In this document: piece after piece, positions 39,495 to 47,994 of the stretch
Position numbering within the stretch: position 1 is the first letter of the stretch
Layout: each line of letters opens with the position of its first letter
Assembly (NCBI GenBank): GCA_036278735.1
Contig: DASUKM010000042.1
Span: forward strand, 5,076 to 69,075
Direction of reading: 5' to 3'
Origin: DASUKM01 sp036278735
GTDB taxonomy: Bacteria > Acidobacteriota > Vicinamibacteria > Vicinamibacterales > 2-12-FULL-66-21
Length of the DNA: 64,000 nucleotides
Notes under the pieces: model-generated
What the model was told of the DNA's origin: nothing
What the model saw: only the letters and a program-made list of their open reading frames with translations
The model's database searches: none
Made by a program: the position numbers and the translations under genes

Positions 39495-40088
39495 TCAGCG
39501 CCACGGCCGCGGGACCAGCGCCGGAACCCGACGCGTGTACTCGTCGTAGGCGGCGCCGAACTCGGCGCGCAGCAGCGCCTGCTCCTCGCGCACGCGAATC
39601 AGCGTGCCCAGCAGAAACAGCGGAATGGCGGCCAGCAGCGCAGCCGGACGCGCGAGCACGCCGCCGGTCGCGATCATCGCGCCGAACAGTCCCGTATAAA
39701 TCGGATTCCGCACGACCCTGAACGGACCGGTCGTGATCAGCTCGTGCCGCGCGACGATCCGGGCGGCGACGGCCCACTGTCGTCCCATGCGCCGGATCGC
39801 CCACAGCATCAGCGCGATGCTGCTCCAGGCGAGCGCCACCCAGACGGCGTCGAGCGCGAGCGCGGCAACGGGCCCGAGCGGGAGGATCGGCGTACCCGGG
39901 GCGCGCAGGACGCCGAACACCAGCGCGAAGGCGGCGCCGTGCAGCACGATACCAGTGTAGGCGCGCGGGGCGCGGCTGGCCGACCTCGCGCGGTTCGCGC
40001 GCTTCTGCCACAGGAACACGACCCAGAACACCAGCCACGCGGCGAGAACCAGCGTCGACGGCAGATCGCGAGAAATGCCGGAGAGCAT
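39495..40088 (-). CDS. Isoprenylcysteine carboxyl methyltransferase-like membrane protein
   Basis: 197 aa with about five hydrophobic helices. The conserved C-terminal AdoMet-binding region of the ICMT/PEMT family is present: LITTGPFRVVRNPIYTGLFG and RVREEQALLRAEFGAAYDEY. Bacterial members probably methylate lipid or other membrane substrates rather than prenylated proteins. It is the first gene of the six-gene minus-strand operon, 10 bp before the ADOP permease. Confidence 0.85.
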   Translation of the reverse strand: MLSGISRDLPSTLVLAAWLVFWVVFLWQKRANRARSASRAPRAYTGIVLHGAAFALVFGVLRAPGTPILPLGPVAALALDAVWVALAWSSIALMLWAIRRMGRQWAVAARIVARHELITTGPFRVVRNPIYTGLFGAMIATGGVLARPAALLAAIPLFLLGTLIRVREEQALLRAEFGAAYDEYTRRVPALVPRPWR

Positions 40089-40280
40089 ATCAGCGGGCGC
40101 GCGCGGCGGCTGCCGCGACCCAGCCGCGCTGGTCCAGCACCCCTTCCGCAGTGTGCATCCCCTCCAGCCCTTTCGATATGCTTGGCGCTACGCGATGGCG
40201 CCGAACGGACCCGATCGGATCGAACGTAAACAGGGCGCCAGTGTCCGGCGTATCCGACACGTACGGCTCCGCTTTCCGGC

Positions 40281-40844
40281 ATGAGCGCCATCGATCTCTC
40301 GGGCGACGTGGCGCTCGTCGCCGTCGCGCTCCTCACCGCGAACCTGCTGCTCGGGCTGCTCCTGTCGGTGGGCTACAACCCCGTGCGCCAGTGGCCGCGG
40401 CGCCGCTTCAAGCTGTTCACGTTCCACAACTGGACCGGCTACGTCGCGCTCGCGGCGTGTGCGATCCACGCCGCCATCCTGCTGTTTGTCGCCTCGCCGC
40501 GGTTCACGCTGTACGACGTGCTCGTGCCGCTGCAATCTCCCGTCCAGCCCACGTCGAACACGCTGGGCGCCATCGCGCTCTATCTCGTCGCCCTCGTCGT
40601 CCTGACGTCGTACTTCCGGGCCGCGATCGGGCGGCACCGGTGGAAGACGATCCACTACGCGACGTATGCGGCCGCCGCCGTGTTCTTCCTCCACGGCGTC
40701 ATCGCGGATCCGCTGCTGCAGGGGCGCACGAGCGACTATTTCGACGGCGAGAAGGTGTATATCGAGGCGTGCGCCGTCGCCGTCGCGGTCGTTACGGCCT
40801 GGCGGATTCGGCACCGCCGCGCCCGCCGGCCGCGACGAGCGTGA
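40281..40844 (+). CDS. Ferric reductase-like transmembrane protein
   Basis: 187 aa with about five hydrophobic helices. Histidines in KLFTFHNWTGYVALAACAIH and TIHYATYAAAAVFFLHGVIA are positioned as b-type haem ligands on two helices. This is the ferric reductase/MsrQ/YedZ-like fold. No NAD(P)H or FAD domain is fused, and no MsrP gene is adjacent, so the electron partner is unknown. The 3' end overlaps the convergent cyclotransferase gene by 53 bp. Confidence 0.75.
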   Translation: MSAIDLSGDVALVAVALLTANLLLGLLLSVGYNPVRQWPRRRFKLFTFHNWTGYVALAACAIHAAILLFVASPRFTLYDVLVPLQSPVQPTSNTLGAIALYLVALVVLTSYFRAAIGRHRWKTIHYATYAAAAVFFLHGVIADPLLQGRTSDYFDGEKVYIEACAVAVAVVTAWRIRHRRARRPRRA

Positions 40845-41601
40845 TCTCGAACAGCTTCGGCCAGAGCTTGCCCGTCACGAAGAGCCGGCCGGCTGCCGCG
40901 TCGTAAGCGATCCCGTTCAGCACGTCGGTGCCGGCCCGATCGGCCGGCAGGAGCAGGCCGGACAGATCGATCCAGCCGGTGACCCGTCCCGTGTCGGGCG
41001 CAATCTGCGCGATGCGTTGGGTCTGCCACACGTTCGCGTAGATCTGCCCCTTCACGTATTCCAGCTCGTTGAGGCGATCGACCGGCCCGCGGGCGTCGCG
41101 AACGGTGACGCGGCGGATCTCCTTGAAGGTCGAGGGATCGAGAAACCGCAAAGACGACGAGCCGTCGCTCATGATGAGGTGCGCCGTGTCGTGCGTGAGG
41201 CCCCAGCCCTCTCCTTGGTAAGTGAACGTGCGGCGGCGCTGGAACGTCGCAAGATCGTAGACGAAGCCGATCTCGGACTGCCACGTGAGCTGGACGAGAC
41301 TGTCCTGCCAATCGGTGATCCCCTCGCCGAAATAGCGCGAATCGAGCGCCTTGAACTCGACGACGCGTCCGGTGTCGAGGTCGACCTTCCTGATGCCGGA
41401 TTGCCCGTTCAGGCCGGTGCCCTCGTACAGAAATCCTCCGCGATAGATGAGCCCCTGGGTGAAGGCGCTGCGGTCGTGCGGATACGTGTGGACGACGCGG
41501 TAGCCGAAGACCGGCGCGGGCGCCGGGGCGCGGGGGACAGGAATGAAACCGATGGATGCCATGGCGCAGAGGACTCCGACCGTCTGTCGCATCGCGACCA
41601 T
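40792..41601 (-). CDS. Glutaminyl-peptide cyclotransferase (glutamine cyclotransferase family)
   Basis: 269 aa. A signal peptide (TVGVLCAMASIGFIP) precedes a five-bladed propeller of the plant/bacterial QC type: HTYPHDRSAFTQGLIYRGGF, LYEGTGLNGQSGIRKVDLDT, YFGEGITDWQDSLVQLTWQ, GEGWGLTHD, LNELEYVKGQIYANVWQT and TDVLNGIAYDA. These enzymes convert N-terminal glutamine of exported peptides into pyroglutamate. The ATG at 41601 is preferred over a TTG further up. Confidence 0.9.
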   Translation of the reverse strand: MVAMRQTVGVLCAMASIGFIPVPRAPAPAPVFGYRVVHTYPHDRSAFTQGLIYRGGFLYEGTGLNGQSGIRKVDLDTGRVVEFKALDSRYFGEGITDWQDSLVQLTWQSEIGFVYDLATFQRRRTFTYQGEGWGLTHDTAHLIMSDGSSSLRFLDPSTFKEIRRVTVRDARGPVDRLNELEYVKGQIYANVWQTQRIAQIAPDTGRVTGWIDLSGLLLPADRAGTDVLNGIAYDAAAGRLFVTGKLWPKLFEITLVAAGGRGGAESARP

Positions 41602-41655
41602 GATGGATCGGCCGAGTCCGGATGACAAATGCCAGATGGTGGGCGGTGCAACGTG

Positions 41656-41764
41656 GGGGTCAGATCTTGTTCTTTGCAGGAATGTCCTCTACGGAGGACA
41701 TTCCTGGGCTCGCCGGCGCTGTCCCCAAAAGAGGACGAAACCGCAAGAAACAAGATCTGACCCC
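41656..41764. mobile_element. 109-bp MITE-like element, copy 1
   Basis: The element has terminal inverted repeats: both ends read GGGGTCAGATCTTGTT inwards, with two mismatches over the next six bases. Inside is a perfect hairpin AATGTCCTC-TACG-GAGGACATT. A second copy of exactly the same length at 45171-45279 differs at about ten positions by eye. No coding capacity or target duplication is visible. It lies between the cyclotransferase promoter and the end of the ADOP gene. Confidence 0.85.
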
Positions 41765-41785
41765 GGCTTGCGTTCCCGGCTGGCG

Positions 41786-44233
41786 TCAGTCCGCGCGCAG
41801 GGCGCGAATGACGTCGACGCGCGCCGCGCGCGCGGCGGGCAGCAGCGATGCGGCGATGGCGGCGACCAGCAGGACCCCCGCCGCGGCGGCCACCGGCAGC
41901 AGGCCGGGCATGCGGATCCCTTCGACGAACGCGCGGGCCACGCGCGCGAGGACGAAACCGCCCACGAGGCCGGACGCGATGCCGACGGCCGCGATCGTCG
42001 CCCCCTCCCGGAGCACGCGCGCGAGCAGGTGCTGCGGGGCGGACCCGATCGCCAACCGGATCCCGAACTCGCGCGTCCGCGCGCTGACCGAGAAGGCGAG
42101 CACGCCGGCCACCCCGACGATCGCGATCACTAGGGCGACCCCCGCGAAGCCGCCGAACACCAGCGTGTTCAGCCGGTCCGGGGCGAGCACCTCCGCACGC
42201 GCGTCGGCCAGCGTCGCCGGCTTCTCGACGGGCTGATCGGCCGACAGGTCGCGAATGATCTTCGTAATCGGCGTCACGAGCGCGTACGGATCCGTCCGCG
42301 CGTGTACGAACAGACGCCCTCCGCCGAACTCCTGTCCGAACGGGTGGTACACCGTCAGAGCCGGCCCCGGCACGACATTTTCGTCGTCCACGTCGGCCGC
42401 GATCCCGACAATCCGCCGTCCGCCGGTGCTGACGTCGATGAACTTCATGATGGGATCGGTCCAGCGCAGGTGCCGGTTCAGCGCGTCGCGATTCCCGAAC
42501 ATCCGCTTCGCGAGGCTCTCGCTGACGATGACGACCTTCTCGGGGTTCTGGCGGTCGGCGTCGGTGAAATCGCGTCCCGCGAGGATCGGGACGCCGAGCG
42601 CGGCGAAGAAGCCGGGAGACACCGTTCGAAAGCGCGCGCGCGGATCCTCTTCGCCGTTGCCCTTCGCGTAGCCGTCGACGGTGAACTGGAACCCCGGGCC
42701 GAACGTGCCCGCATCACGCCAGGGCACGATCGTGCCGATGGCCACGCGCTCCACGCCCGGAAGGCGGGAGATGCGGCGCAGTGCCTCCTCGTACATCTGC
42801 GCCAGCTCCTGCGGCTTGCGCTCGTACGAGATCACCGGCACGTTCAGCGCAAGGACGTTCATGTCGACGCCGGTGTGGGCCTGCTGGAGCGCCATCAGGC
42901 TGGCCAGCAGCATGCCCGCTCCGGCGAGCAGCACGAAGGACGCGCCGATCTGCACGACCGCGAAGCCGCGCAGCCGCCGGTTCGTCCCCGACGTCATGCG
43001 GACGCCGCCGGGCGACAGGCCGGGCCCGCCGCTCGCATCGGCGGACGGCAGCCGCGGCACGAACGCCAGCAGCACGGCGGCCGCGAGCGCGAGCGCCACG
43101 CCGACCCACAGCAGCGTCGCGTCGACCCGCACGTCCAGCGCGCGCACCGAGAATCGCGAGGCGTACCGTGCCAGCACCGTCACCATCGGACCGGCGAGCA
43201 GCACCCCGAGCGCCGCACCAGCGCCGCAGAGCAGCAGGCTCTCGGCGAGCAGCACGCGCCGGAGCGCGGCGGTCGTCGCCCCGAGGGCGGCACGAATCGC
43301 CAGCTCCCCTTCGCGCCGGACCGACCGCGCGAGAATCAGGTTCGTCACGTTCGCGCAGGCGATGACGAACACGAGCGCCGAGGCGGCGAGCAGGACGAGC
43401 AGGACCGTGCGGGCCGAGGACGTCACCTGATCGCGCAGCCGCACCGCCTCGATGCGGAAATCCCCGTCCTTCGGGTACGCCTCCGGATGCTGCTTCATCA
43501 TCGAGGCGTGCACCGCACGCAGCTCCGCGCGCGCCGTCTCGAGGGTCACACCAGGCGCGAGCCGCCCGAACAGCTCGGTCATCCGGTGCACTCGTCCCTC
43601 GACCATCGTGGCCGAGAGGTGATGCGGGCTCGTGACCACGTTCGCGATGATTTCGGTCTCGGTGGGATAGGGAATCGCCGGCTCGAGCACCCCGATGATC
43701 GTGGCCGTCCGGTCGCCAAGCCGGATGGTGCGGCCGATGAGCGTCCTGTCGCTCCCGAGCGACGTCGTCCAGAAGCGATAGGTCAGGACGACCACGCCGG
43801 CCGCCTTCGGGCCGTCGTCGGTGGCGTCGATGAGGCGGCCCAGGATCGGCTTCAATCCCATCACTCGGAAGTACGATCCACTGACCACCCCGGCACGGAC
43901 GACCCGCGGCTCGCCGAGCCCGAGCATCGTGAACTCGATCGTCGAAAAGTCGCCGAAGGCGCTAATCGAGCGGACGCGCGACTCGAAGTCGCGGATTTCC
44001 GGGACCGAGAAGTTCACGTTGTCGGCGCCGATCCCCTTCGCCGTCTGCCGGATGTAGAGAAGGTGGTTCTCGTCCTCGTTCGCGAGGGGCTTCAGCAGCA
44101 CGCCGCGCACGACGCTGAAGATCGCGGCGTTCGCCCCGATCCCGAGCGCCAGCGTCACCACGACCGTCAGGGCCAAGCCCCGGACCCTGAACAGGCTCCG
44201 GGCCGCAAAGCGGAGATCTGAAAGGAAGCTCAT
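41786..44233 (-). CDS. ADOP-type orphan ABC permease (second copy)
   Basis: 815 aa, same duplicated MacB/FtsX architecture as the 37112-39484 gene. The N-terminus shows DLRFAARSLFRVRGLALTVV and LALGIGANAAIFSVVRGVLL. First FtsX block: FVIACANVTNLILARSVRRE. Second periplasmic domain: VVIVSESLAKRMFGNRDALN. Final block: TREFGIRLAIGSAPQHLLAR. No ABC ATPase or membrane fusion gene is near. Its stop is 22 bp from MITE copy 1. Confidence 0.88.
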   Translation of the reverse strand: MSFLSDLRFAARSLFRVRGLALTVVVTLALGIGANAAIFSVVRGVLLKPLANEDENHLLYIRQTAKGIGADNVNFSVPEIRDFESRVRSISAFGDFSTIEFTMLGLGEPRVVRAGVVSGSYFRVMGLKPILGRLIDATDDGPKAAGVVVLTYRFWTTSLGSDRTLIGRTIRLGDRTATIIGVLEPAIPYPTETEIIANVVTSPHHLSATMVEGRVHRMTELFGRLAPGVTLETARAELRAVHASMMKQHPEAYPKDGDFRIEAVRLRDQVTSSARTVLLVLLAASALVFVIACANVTNLILARSVRREGELAIRAALGATTAALRRVLLAESLLLCGAGAALGVLLAGPMVTVLARYASRFSVRALDVRVDATLLWVGVALALAAAVLLAFVPRLPSADASGGPGLSPGGVRMTSGTNRRLRGFAVVQIGASFVLLAGAGMLLASLMALQQAHTGVDMNVLALNVPVISYERKPQELAQMYEEALRRISRLPGVERVAIGTIVPWRDAGTFGPGFQFTVDGYAKGNGEEDPRARFRTVSPGFFAALGVPILAGRDFTDADRQNPEKVVIVSESLAKRMFGNRDALNRHLRWTDPIMKFIDVSTGGRRIVGIAADVDDENVVPGPALTVYHPFGQEFGGGRLFVHARTDPYALVTPITKIIRDLSADQPVEKPATLADARAEVLAPDRLNTLVFGGFAGVALVIAIVGVAGVLAFSVSARTREFGIRLAIGSAPQHLLARVLREGATIAAVGIASGLVGGFVLARVARAFVEGIRMPGLLPVAAAAGVLLVAAIAASLLPAARAARVDVIRALRAD

Positions 44234-44302
44234 AGTGTCTCGTCGTATTGTCGTTCGGGAGCGCGCGGGATCGACACGAAAGGCGACGAAAAGATATCGG
44301 AC

Positions 44303-44344
44303 GGATGATGGATGACGGATGACGGATGACGGATGACGGATGAT
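44303..44344. repeat. Six-unit heptamer array (GGATGAC/T)
   Basis: Six 7-bp units, GGATGAC or GGATGAT, occur just upstream of the second ADOP gene start. The same heptamer is one third of each 21-bp unit in mrfA, linking the two loci. The surrounding 217-bp gap holds no gene. Confidence 0.85.
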
Positions 44345-44408
44345 GCCTGTGGCAGGGGCACGACGCCTACCGCATGCCGAGCAATCGGCTGGCCAGCCAA
44401 CGAGCGCC

Positions 44409-44436
44409 CGGGGTCCCAGCGGGTGCCGGGACCCCG
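44409..44436 (-). terminator. GC-rich hairpin after the 44451 gene
   Basis: A perfect 9-bp stem CGGGGTCCC/GGGACCCCG with a 10-nt loop lies 14 bp past the stop of the minus-strand gene. There is no T-run, so it is either a weak terminator or a transcript-stabilising hairpin. Confidence 0.4.
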
Positions 44437-44450
44437 AGGTGGTCGGCGTG

Positions 44451-44987
44451 CTAGCCCAGAGCCGCCAGAATCTGATTCAGCAGGCCCACGAGTTGGCTCA
44501 CGGGCGAGGCCGTGCCGTTGAGCAGATTCGACACCGCGCACAGCAGGTTGCCCAGGAGGTTGCCCGGACCCTGAACCGCCGTGATGTCGAGCACGACCTG
44601 GTCGAGGTGCACGGCGAGCCCGAGCAGATTCAGGTCGAGCGGCCCAAGCACCAGGTGCAGGATCGGGCAGGACGCGGTGGACTGCGTGAGGTCGACCGGA
44701 AGCGCGATCTGAGTGACGATCGTACGCGTCGTGGTCGTCGCGGGGTCCGTCACCTTGGCGACGAGCGTTCCGACCGCCACCGCGTTTGTCCCCTGCCCTT
44801 CGAAGCGCTGAAGAGTGAACGTGCCGGTCGCGGCCGCCCCGTTGGCCACGGCGGTCACCGGGACGGTGAGACTCGACGTCCGCCCGTTGGCTTGACCCTG
44901 CCCTTGCGCGAAAGCAGCGCTCGCCGGCAGGAGCGCGAGCCAGGCGGCGAGCGCGAGTCGGGAAACGGCTGCGGTGCGAATAGTCAT
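44451..44987 (-). CDS. Secreted leucine-rich conserved protein of unknown function
   Basis: 178 aa. Signal peptide LALAAWLALLPASAAFAQ, then a beta-rich half (TFTLQRFEGQGTNAVAVGTL) and a conserved C-terminal half. That half has CPILHLVLGPLDLNLLGLAV, HLDQVVLDITAVQGPGNLLG and NLLCAVSNLL. Two cysteines may form a disulfide. I recall similar Leu-rich motifs in unannotated exported proteins of several phyla but cannot name a family. A GGAGG ribosome site 10 bases upstream supports the start at 44987. Confidence 0.65.
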   Translation of the reverse strand: MTIRTAAVSRLALAAWLALLPASAAFAQGQGQANGRTSSLTVPVTAVANGAAATGTFTLQRFEGQGTNAVAVGTLVAKVTDPATTTTRTIVTQIALPVDLTQSTASCPILHLVLGPLDLNLLGLAVHLDQVVLDITAVQGPGNLLGNLLCAVSNLLNGTASPVSQLVGLLNQILAALG

Positions 44988-45333
44988 TGCGAATAGTCCT
45001 CCAGAGTTCACGTGGGTTGATGCGAACATCGCCGCGACGCTGTCTGCAGGGACAGTGCCGCCGCGCGCGCCATGATTAGCGGCGGCTCTCGTTCGGACGG
45101 CGTGCGGCCGTGTTGTGTAGCAATCGCCCGGATGTCGCGAACGGCCGCGGTGACGCGTGCGTGCAACGAGGGGGTCAGATCTTGTTCTTTGCATGAATGT
45201 CCTCTACGGAGGGCACTCCGGCGCTCGCCGGCCCTGTCCCCGAAAGAGGACGAACGTGCAAGAAACAAGATCTGACCCCGGCGTGCACTAGAATTTCACT
45301 CGCGCAGATCCATCCAGCGTCGGAGGAGCCATC
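44988..45333. other. Intergenic region holding MITE copy 2
   Basis: These 346 bp lie between divergent genes. They contain the 109-bp element at 45171-45279 and the strong GGAGGAG ribosome site (45322-45328) of the esterase-like gene. No other gene is evident. Confidence 0.5.
45171..45279. mobile_element. 109-bp MITE-like element, copy 2
   Basis: Same length, orientation and terminal inverted repeats as the copy at 41656-41764, with about ten differences. The inner hairpin keeps pairing through a G-T wobble. It sits 54 bp before the esterase-like gene start, so its insertion probably displaced or supplied upstream signals. Confidence 0.85.
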
Positions 45334-46968
45334 ATGTTTGTGTCGCTTCGTCATCTCGTCGGCAGCGGGTGCGCCGTCGGGCTCGCGGTTCTGGGCTACG
45401 TGCCGCTCGGCGGGGCCGGCCAGGCACCGGGCGCCGGGCCACGAGTCGAGATCTCATTTCCAGCGGCCGCTCGCAGTGAGCCGGTGACCGGCATGGTGTA
45501 TGTCGCGATCAGCCGCGACAACCAGCGGACGCCCATCGAGCAGACCGATCCGACCGGGGTCCCCCTCTTCTCGCATGCGGTCGACGCGCTGGCGCCCGGC
45601 GCGACCGTGGTGATTGGAGCGTCGGATCGCGGCCATCCCGTCGCGACCCTTCGCGACATCCCGGCGGGCGATTACTGGATGGAGCCCTTCGTGAACGTCT
45701 ACACGCGCTTCGCGCGCGCCGACGGCCACACCGTCTGGATGCACATGGACCAGTGGGAGGGACAGAACTGGAAGCGCTCCCCCGGCAATCTCTACGGCGA
45801 GCCCGTCAAAGTCCACTTCGATCCGTCATCGTCCGCGCCGATTCGCCTCGTCGCCGACAAGGTGATCCCGCCGGTGCAGGTGCCGCCCGACACCGCGCTG
45901 GTCAAGCGCATCAAGATTCAGAGCCAGATCCTCACGAAGTGGTGGGGACAGCCGATCTATCTCGGCGCGACCGTGCTGCTGCCGAAGGACTACGACACGC
46001 ATCCCGAGGTCCACTACCCCGTCAACTACAGTCAGGGGCATTTCTCGCTCGGGGCGCCCGGCGGATTCGGCCGCGGCGGCCCCTTCGACAAGTACTGGCT
46101 CGCCGACGGGACGCCGCGCATGATCTACGTGACCCTGCAGCACCCCTCGCCGTACTACGACGACTCGTATTCGGTGAATTCCGCGAACAACGGGCCGTAC
46201 GGCGACGCGATCATGCAGGAGCTGATTCCCGCGATCGAGACGAAGTTCCGGGTCATTCGCCAGCCCTGGGCCCGCATGCTCTCGGGCGGATCCACAGGCG
46301 GCTGGATCGCGCTCGCCCAGCAGATCTTCTATCCCGATTTCTACGGCGGCACGTTCGCGAGCTGCCCGGACTCCGTCGATTTCGACTACCACCAGATCGT
46401 CAACGTCTACAAGGACGCGAACGCGTACTTCCTCGACAAGGGCTGGATGCAGGTCGAGCGCCCGAACGTCCGGCGCCCTGACGGCAATATCCAGTCGATG
46501 ATGAAAGACGAGAACCACTACGAGCTGACGGTCGGCGACCACTCGCGATCCGGCGGCCAGTGGGACATCTGGGAAGCCACGTATTCTCCCGTCGGCGACG
46601 ACGGCTACCCGAAGCGGATCTGGGACAAGGAGACCGGCGCGATCGACCACGCGGTCGCCGAGCAGTGGAAGAAGTACGACCTGCTGAACGTCCTGAAGAC
46701 GAACTGGCCGACGCTCGGCCCGAAGGTGGCCGACAAGATCAACGTCTACGTCGGCGACATGGATACGTACTATCTGAACGACGCCGTCGAGAACCTCTAC
46801 GGGTTCCTGTCGAAGGCGGAGAACCCGAAGTGGACCGGAGAGATCGTCTTCCAGCGCCGTGCGCCGCACTGCTGGGGTCCGCGCGGGGAGGACCTGCTGC
46901 AGAAGCTCGTGAAGCAGATCGACACGCACGCGCCGGCAGGGGCGGACCTCACGTCGTGGAAATACTAG
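45334..46968 (+). CDS. Secreted esterase-like alpha/beta hydrolase (paralogue of 17220-18929)
   Basis: 544 aa. A signal peptide (GSGCAVGLAVLGYVPLGGAG) is followed by the same beta-sandwich-like region and hydrolase domain as the paralogue. The nucleophile elbow is MLSGGSTGGWIALA. Other shared blocks are YLGATVLLPKDYDTHPEVHY, TLQHPSPYYDDSYSVNSANN, NVYVGDMDTYYLND and RRAPHCWGPRGED. Ribosome site GGAGGAG is ideally spaced from the ATG. The last 20 bp overlap the convergent nitrilase-family gene. The two copies clearly arose by duplication and then diverged. Confidence 0.75.
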   Translation: MFVSLRHLVGSGCAVGLAVLGYVPLGGAGQAPGAGPRVEISFPAAARSEPVTGMVYVAISRDNQRTPIEQTDPTGVPLFSHAVDALAPGATVVIGASDRGHPVATLRDIPAGDYWMEPFVNVYTRFARADGHTVWMHMDQWEGQNWKRSPGNLYGEPVKVHFDPSSSAPIRLVADKVIPPVQVPPDTALVKRIKIQSQILTKWWGQPIYLGATVLLPKDYDTHPEVHYPVNYSQGHFSLGAPGGFGRGGPFDKYWLADGTPRMIYVTLQHPSPYYDDSYSVNSANNGPYGDAIMQELIPAIETKFRVIRQPWARMLSGGSTGGWIALAQQIFYPDFYGGTFASCPDSVDFDYHQIVNVYKDANAYFLDKGWMQVERPNVRRPDGNIQSMMKDENHYELTVGDHSRSGGQWDIWEATYSPVGDDGYPKRIWDKETGAIDHAVAEQWKKYDLLNVLKTNWPTLGPKVADKINVYVGDMDTYYLNDAVENLYGFLSKAENPKWTGEIVFQRRAPHCWGPRGEDLLQKLVKQIDTHAPAGADLTSWKY

Positions 46969-47977
46969 GCTTTGGGCTTTGGGCTTTAGGGGGGGATTGC
47001 TTGGCACCCGCGATCAGCTCCACATTGCGCTCGTACGAGAGCGCCGGCTGACGAAGCGGCGGCACGGGCGGATACTGGCGGCGGGCGTAGACGGGATACG
47101 CCTCCGTCCGCAGGTGCGCGAGCATGTGGTGCCCCTGGCGCGTCTCGCGTTCGTGCCGGACCGCCGAGATGTCGATCGGCGCCACGACGATGCGCTCCCC
47201 CGGTCCGGGGGACGCCTCCGCCAGCATGCGCCCCTCGAAGTCCACGATCTGGCTGCCGCCGGGCCACGAGTACGGCGGATAGTGCCTCAAGCTGGCCCCC
47301 TGATTGGCGGCGACGACGTAGCCGATGTTCTCGAGCGCGCGGCAGCGATTGACGAGCGTCCACCAGTTCATCGGCTCGGTGGCGCCCCACGGATCCATGT
47401 AGGCGGAGACGCGCACGAACACTTCGGCGCCATTGGCCGCGAGCTGCCGAATCGCTTCGGGAAACAGCCAGTCGTAACAGATGGCGCAGCCAATGCGACC
47501 GATCGGCGTATCGGCGACCGGGAAGAGCGGCTCGTCGTACCCGTCGAGATCGTGGGGGCTCGCGTGGACTTCGTATGGAATCCACGGATTCACCTTGCGG
47601 TACTTGTAGAGCATCCCCTCTGGCCCGATCAGGCAGGTGGTGTTGAAGACGACGCCCGGCCAACGGGGATCGATTTCGATCATCGAGCCGCTCTGGATGT
47701 AGACGTCGTGCTCGCGTGCCTTCAGGTGCAGCCGGTCCGTGTGCTCGTTCGGGATCGGTACCGCCAGCTTGTCGATCAGTTCGGCCACGGTCCCATAGGC
47801 CGGCGCGGCGTGCGCGAATTCGGGGAAGACGATCAGCCGGACGGGCAGGAACGGCGCCGCCCCGGCGACCGCCGCGTCGATCATCGCGAGCATCCGATCG
47901 GTATTCGCGCTCATCTGGCGGCGCTCGAGCGGATTGGGCAAATCGGTCTGACAGGCAGCGGCAGCGTAGCGAATCAT
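46949..47977 (-). CDS. Carbon-nitrogen hydrolase (nitrilase superfamily)
   Basis: 342 aa cytoplasmic enzyme. The catalytic triad is visible: Glu53 in IVFPEFAHA, Lys128 in YKYRKVNPW and Cys167 in GCAICYDWLFPEA. Members hydrolyse nitriles, amides or N-carbamoyl compounds. The C-terminal tail (KQSPPKAQSPKP) is encoded by a simple TTTGGGC-type repeat and is probably a late extension. The ATG at 47977 is preferred; a GTG at 48028 would read through the hairpin element. Confidence 0.88.
   Translation of the reverse strand: MIRYAAAACQTDLPNPLERRQMSANTDRMLAMIDAAVAGAAPFLPVRLIVFPEFAHAAPAYGTVAELIDKLAVPIPNEHTDRLHLKAREHDVYIQSGSMIEIDPRWPGVVFNTTCLIGPEGMLYKYRKVNPWIPYEVHASPHDLDGYDEPLFPVADTPIGRIGCAICYDWLFPEAIRQLAANGAEVFVRVSAYMDPWGATEPMNWWTLVNRCRALENIGYVVAANQGASLRHYPPYSWPGGSQIVDFEGRMLAEASPGPGERIVVAPIDISAVRHERETRQGHHMLAHLRTEAYPVYARRQYPPVPPLRQPALSYERNVELIAGAKQSPPKAQSPKPSISTT
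46967..46990. repeat. GGCTTTGGGCTTTA simple repeat (nitrilase tail)
   Basis: About three iterations of TTTGGGC-like words. On the minus strand it encodes KAQSPKP in the nitrilase-family C-terminus. Similar tracts are at 48916-48946 and 57479-57508. Confidence 0.7.
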
Positions 47978-47994
47978 GGGGCGCTCATTTCTCA

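Noticed and set aside
41656..41764. Small protein genes inside the 109-bp elements
   Set aside because: Open frames in both copies (ending CKEQDLTP) arise from the inverted-repeat sequence, have no ribosome site and show non-conservative differences between copies.
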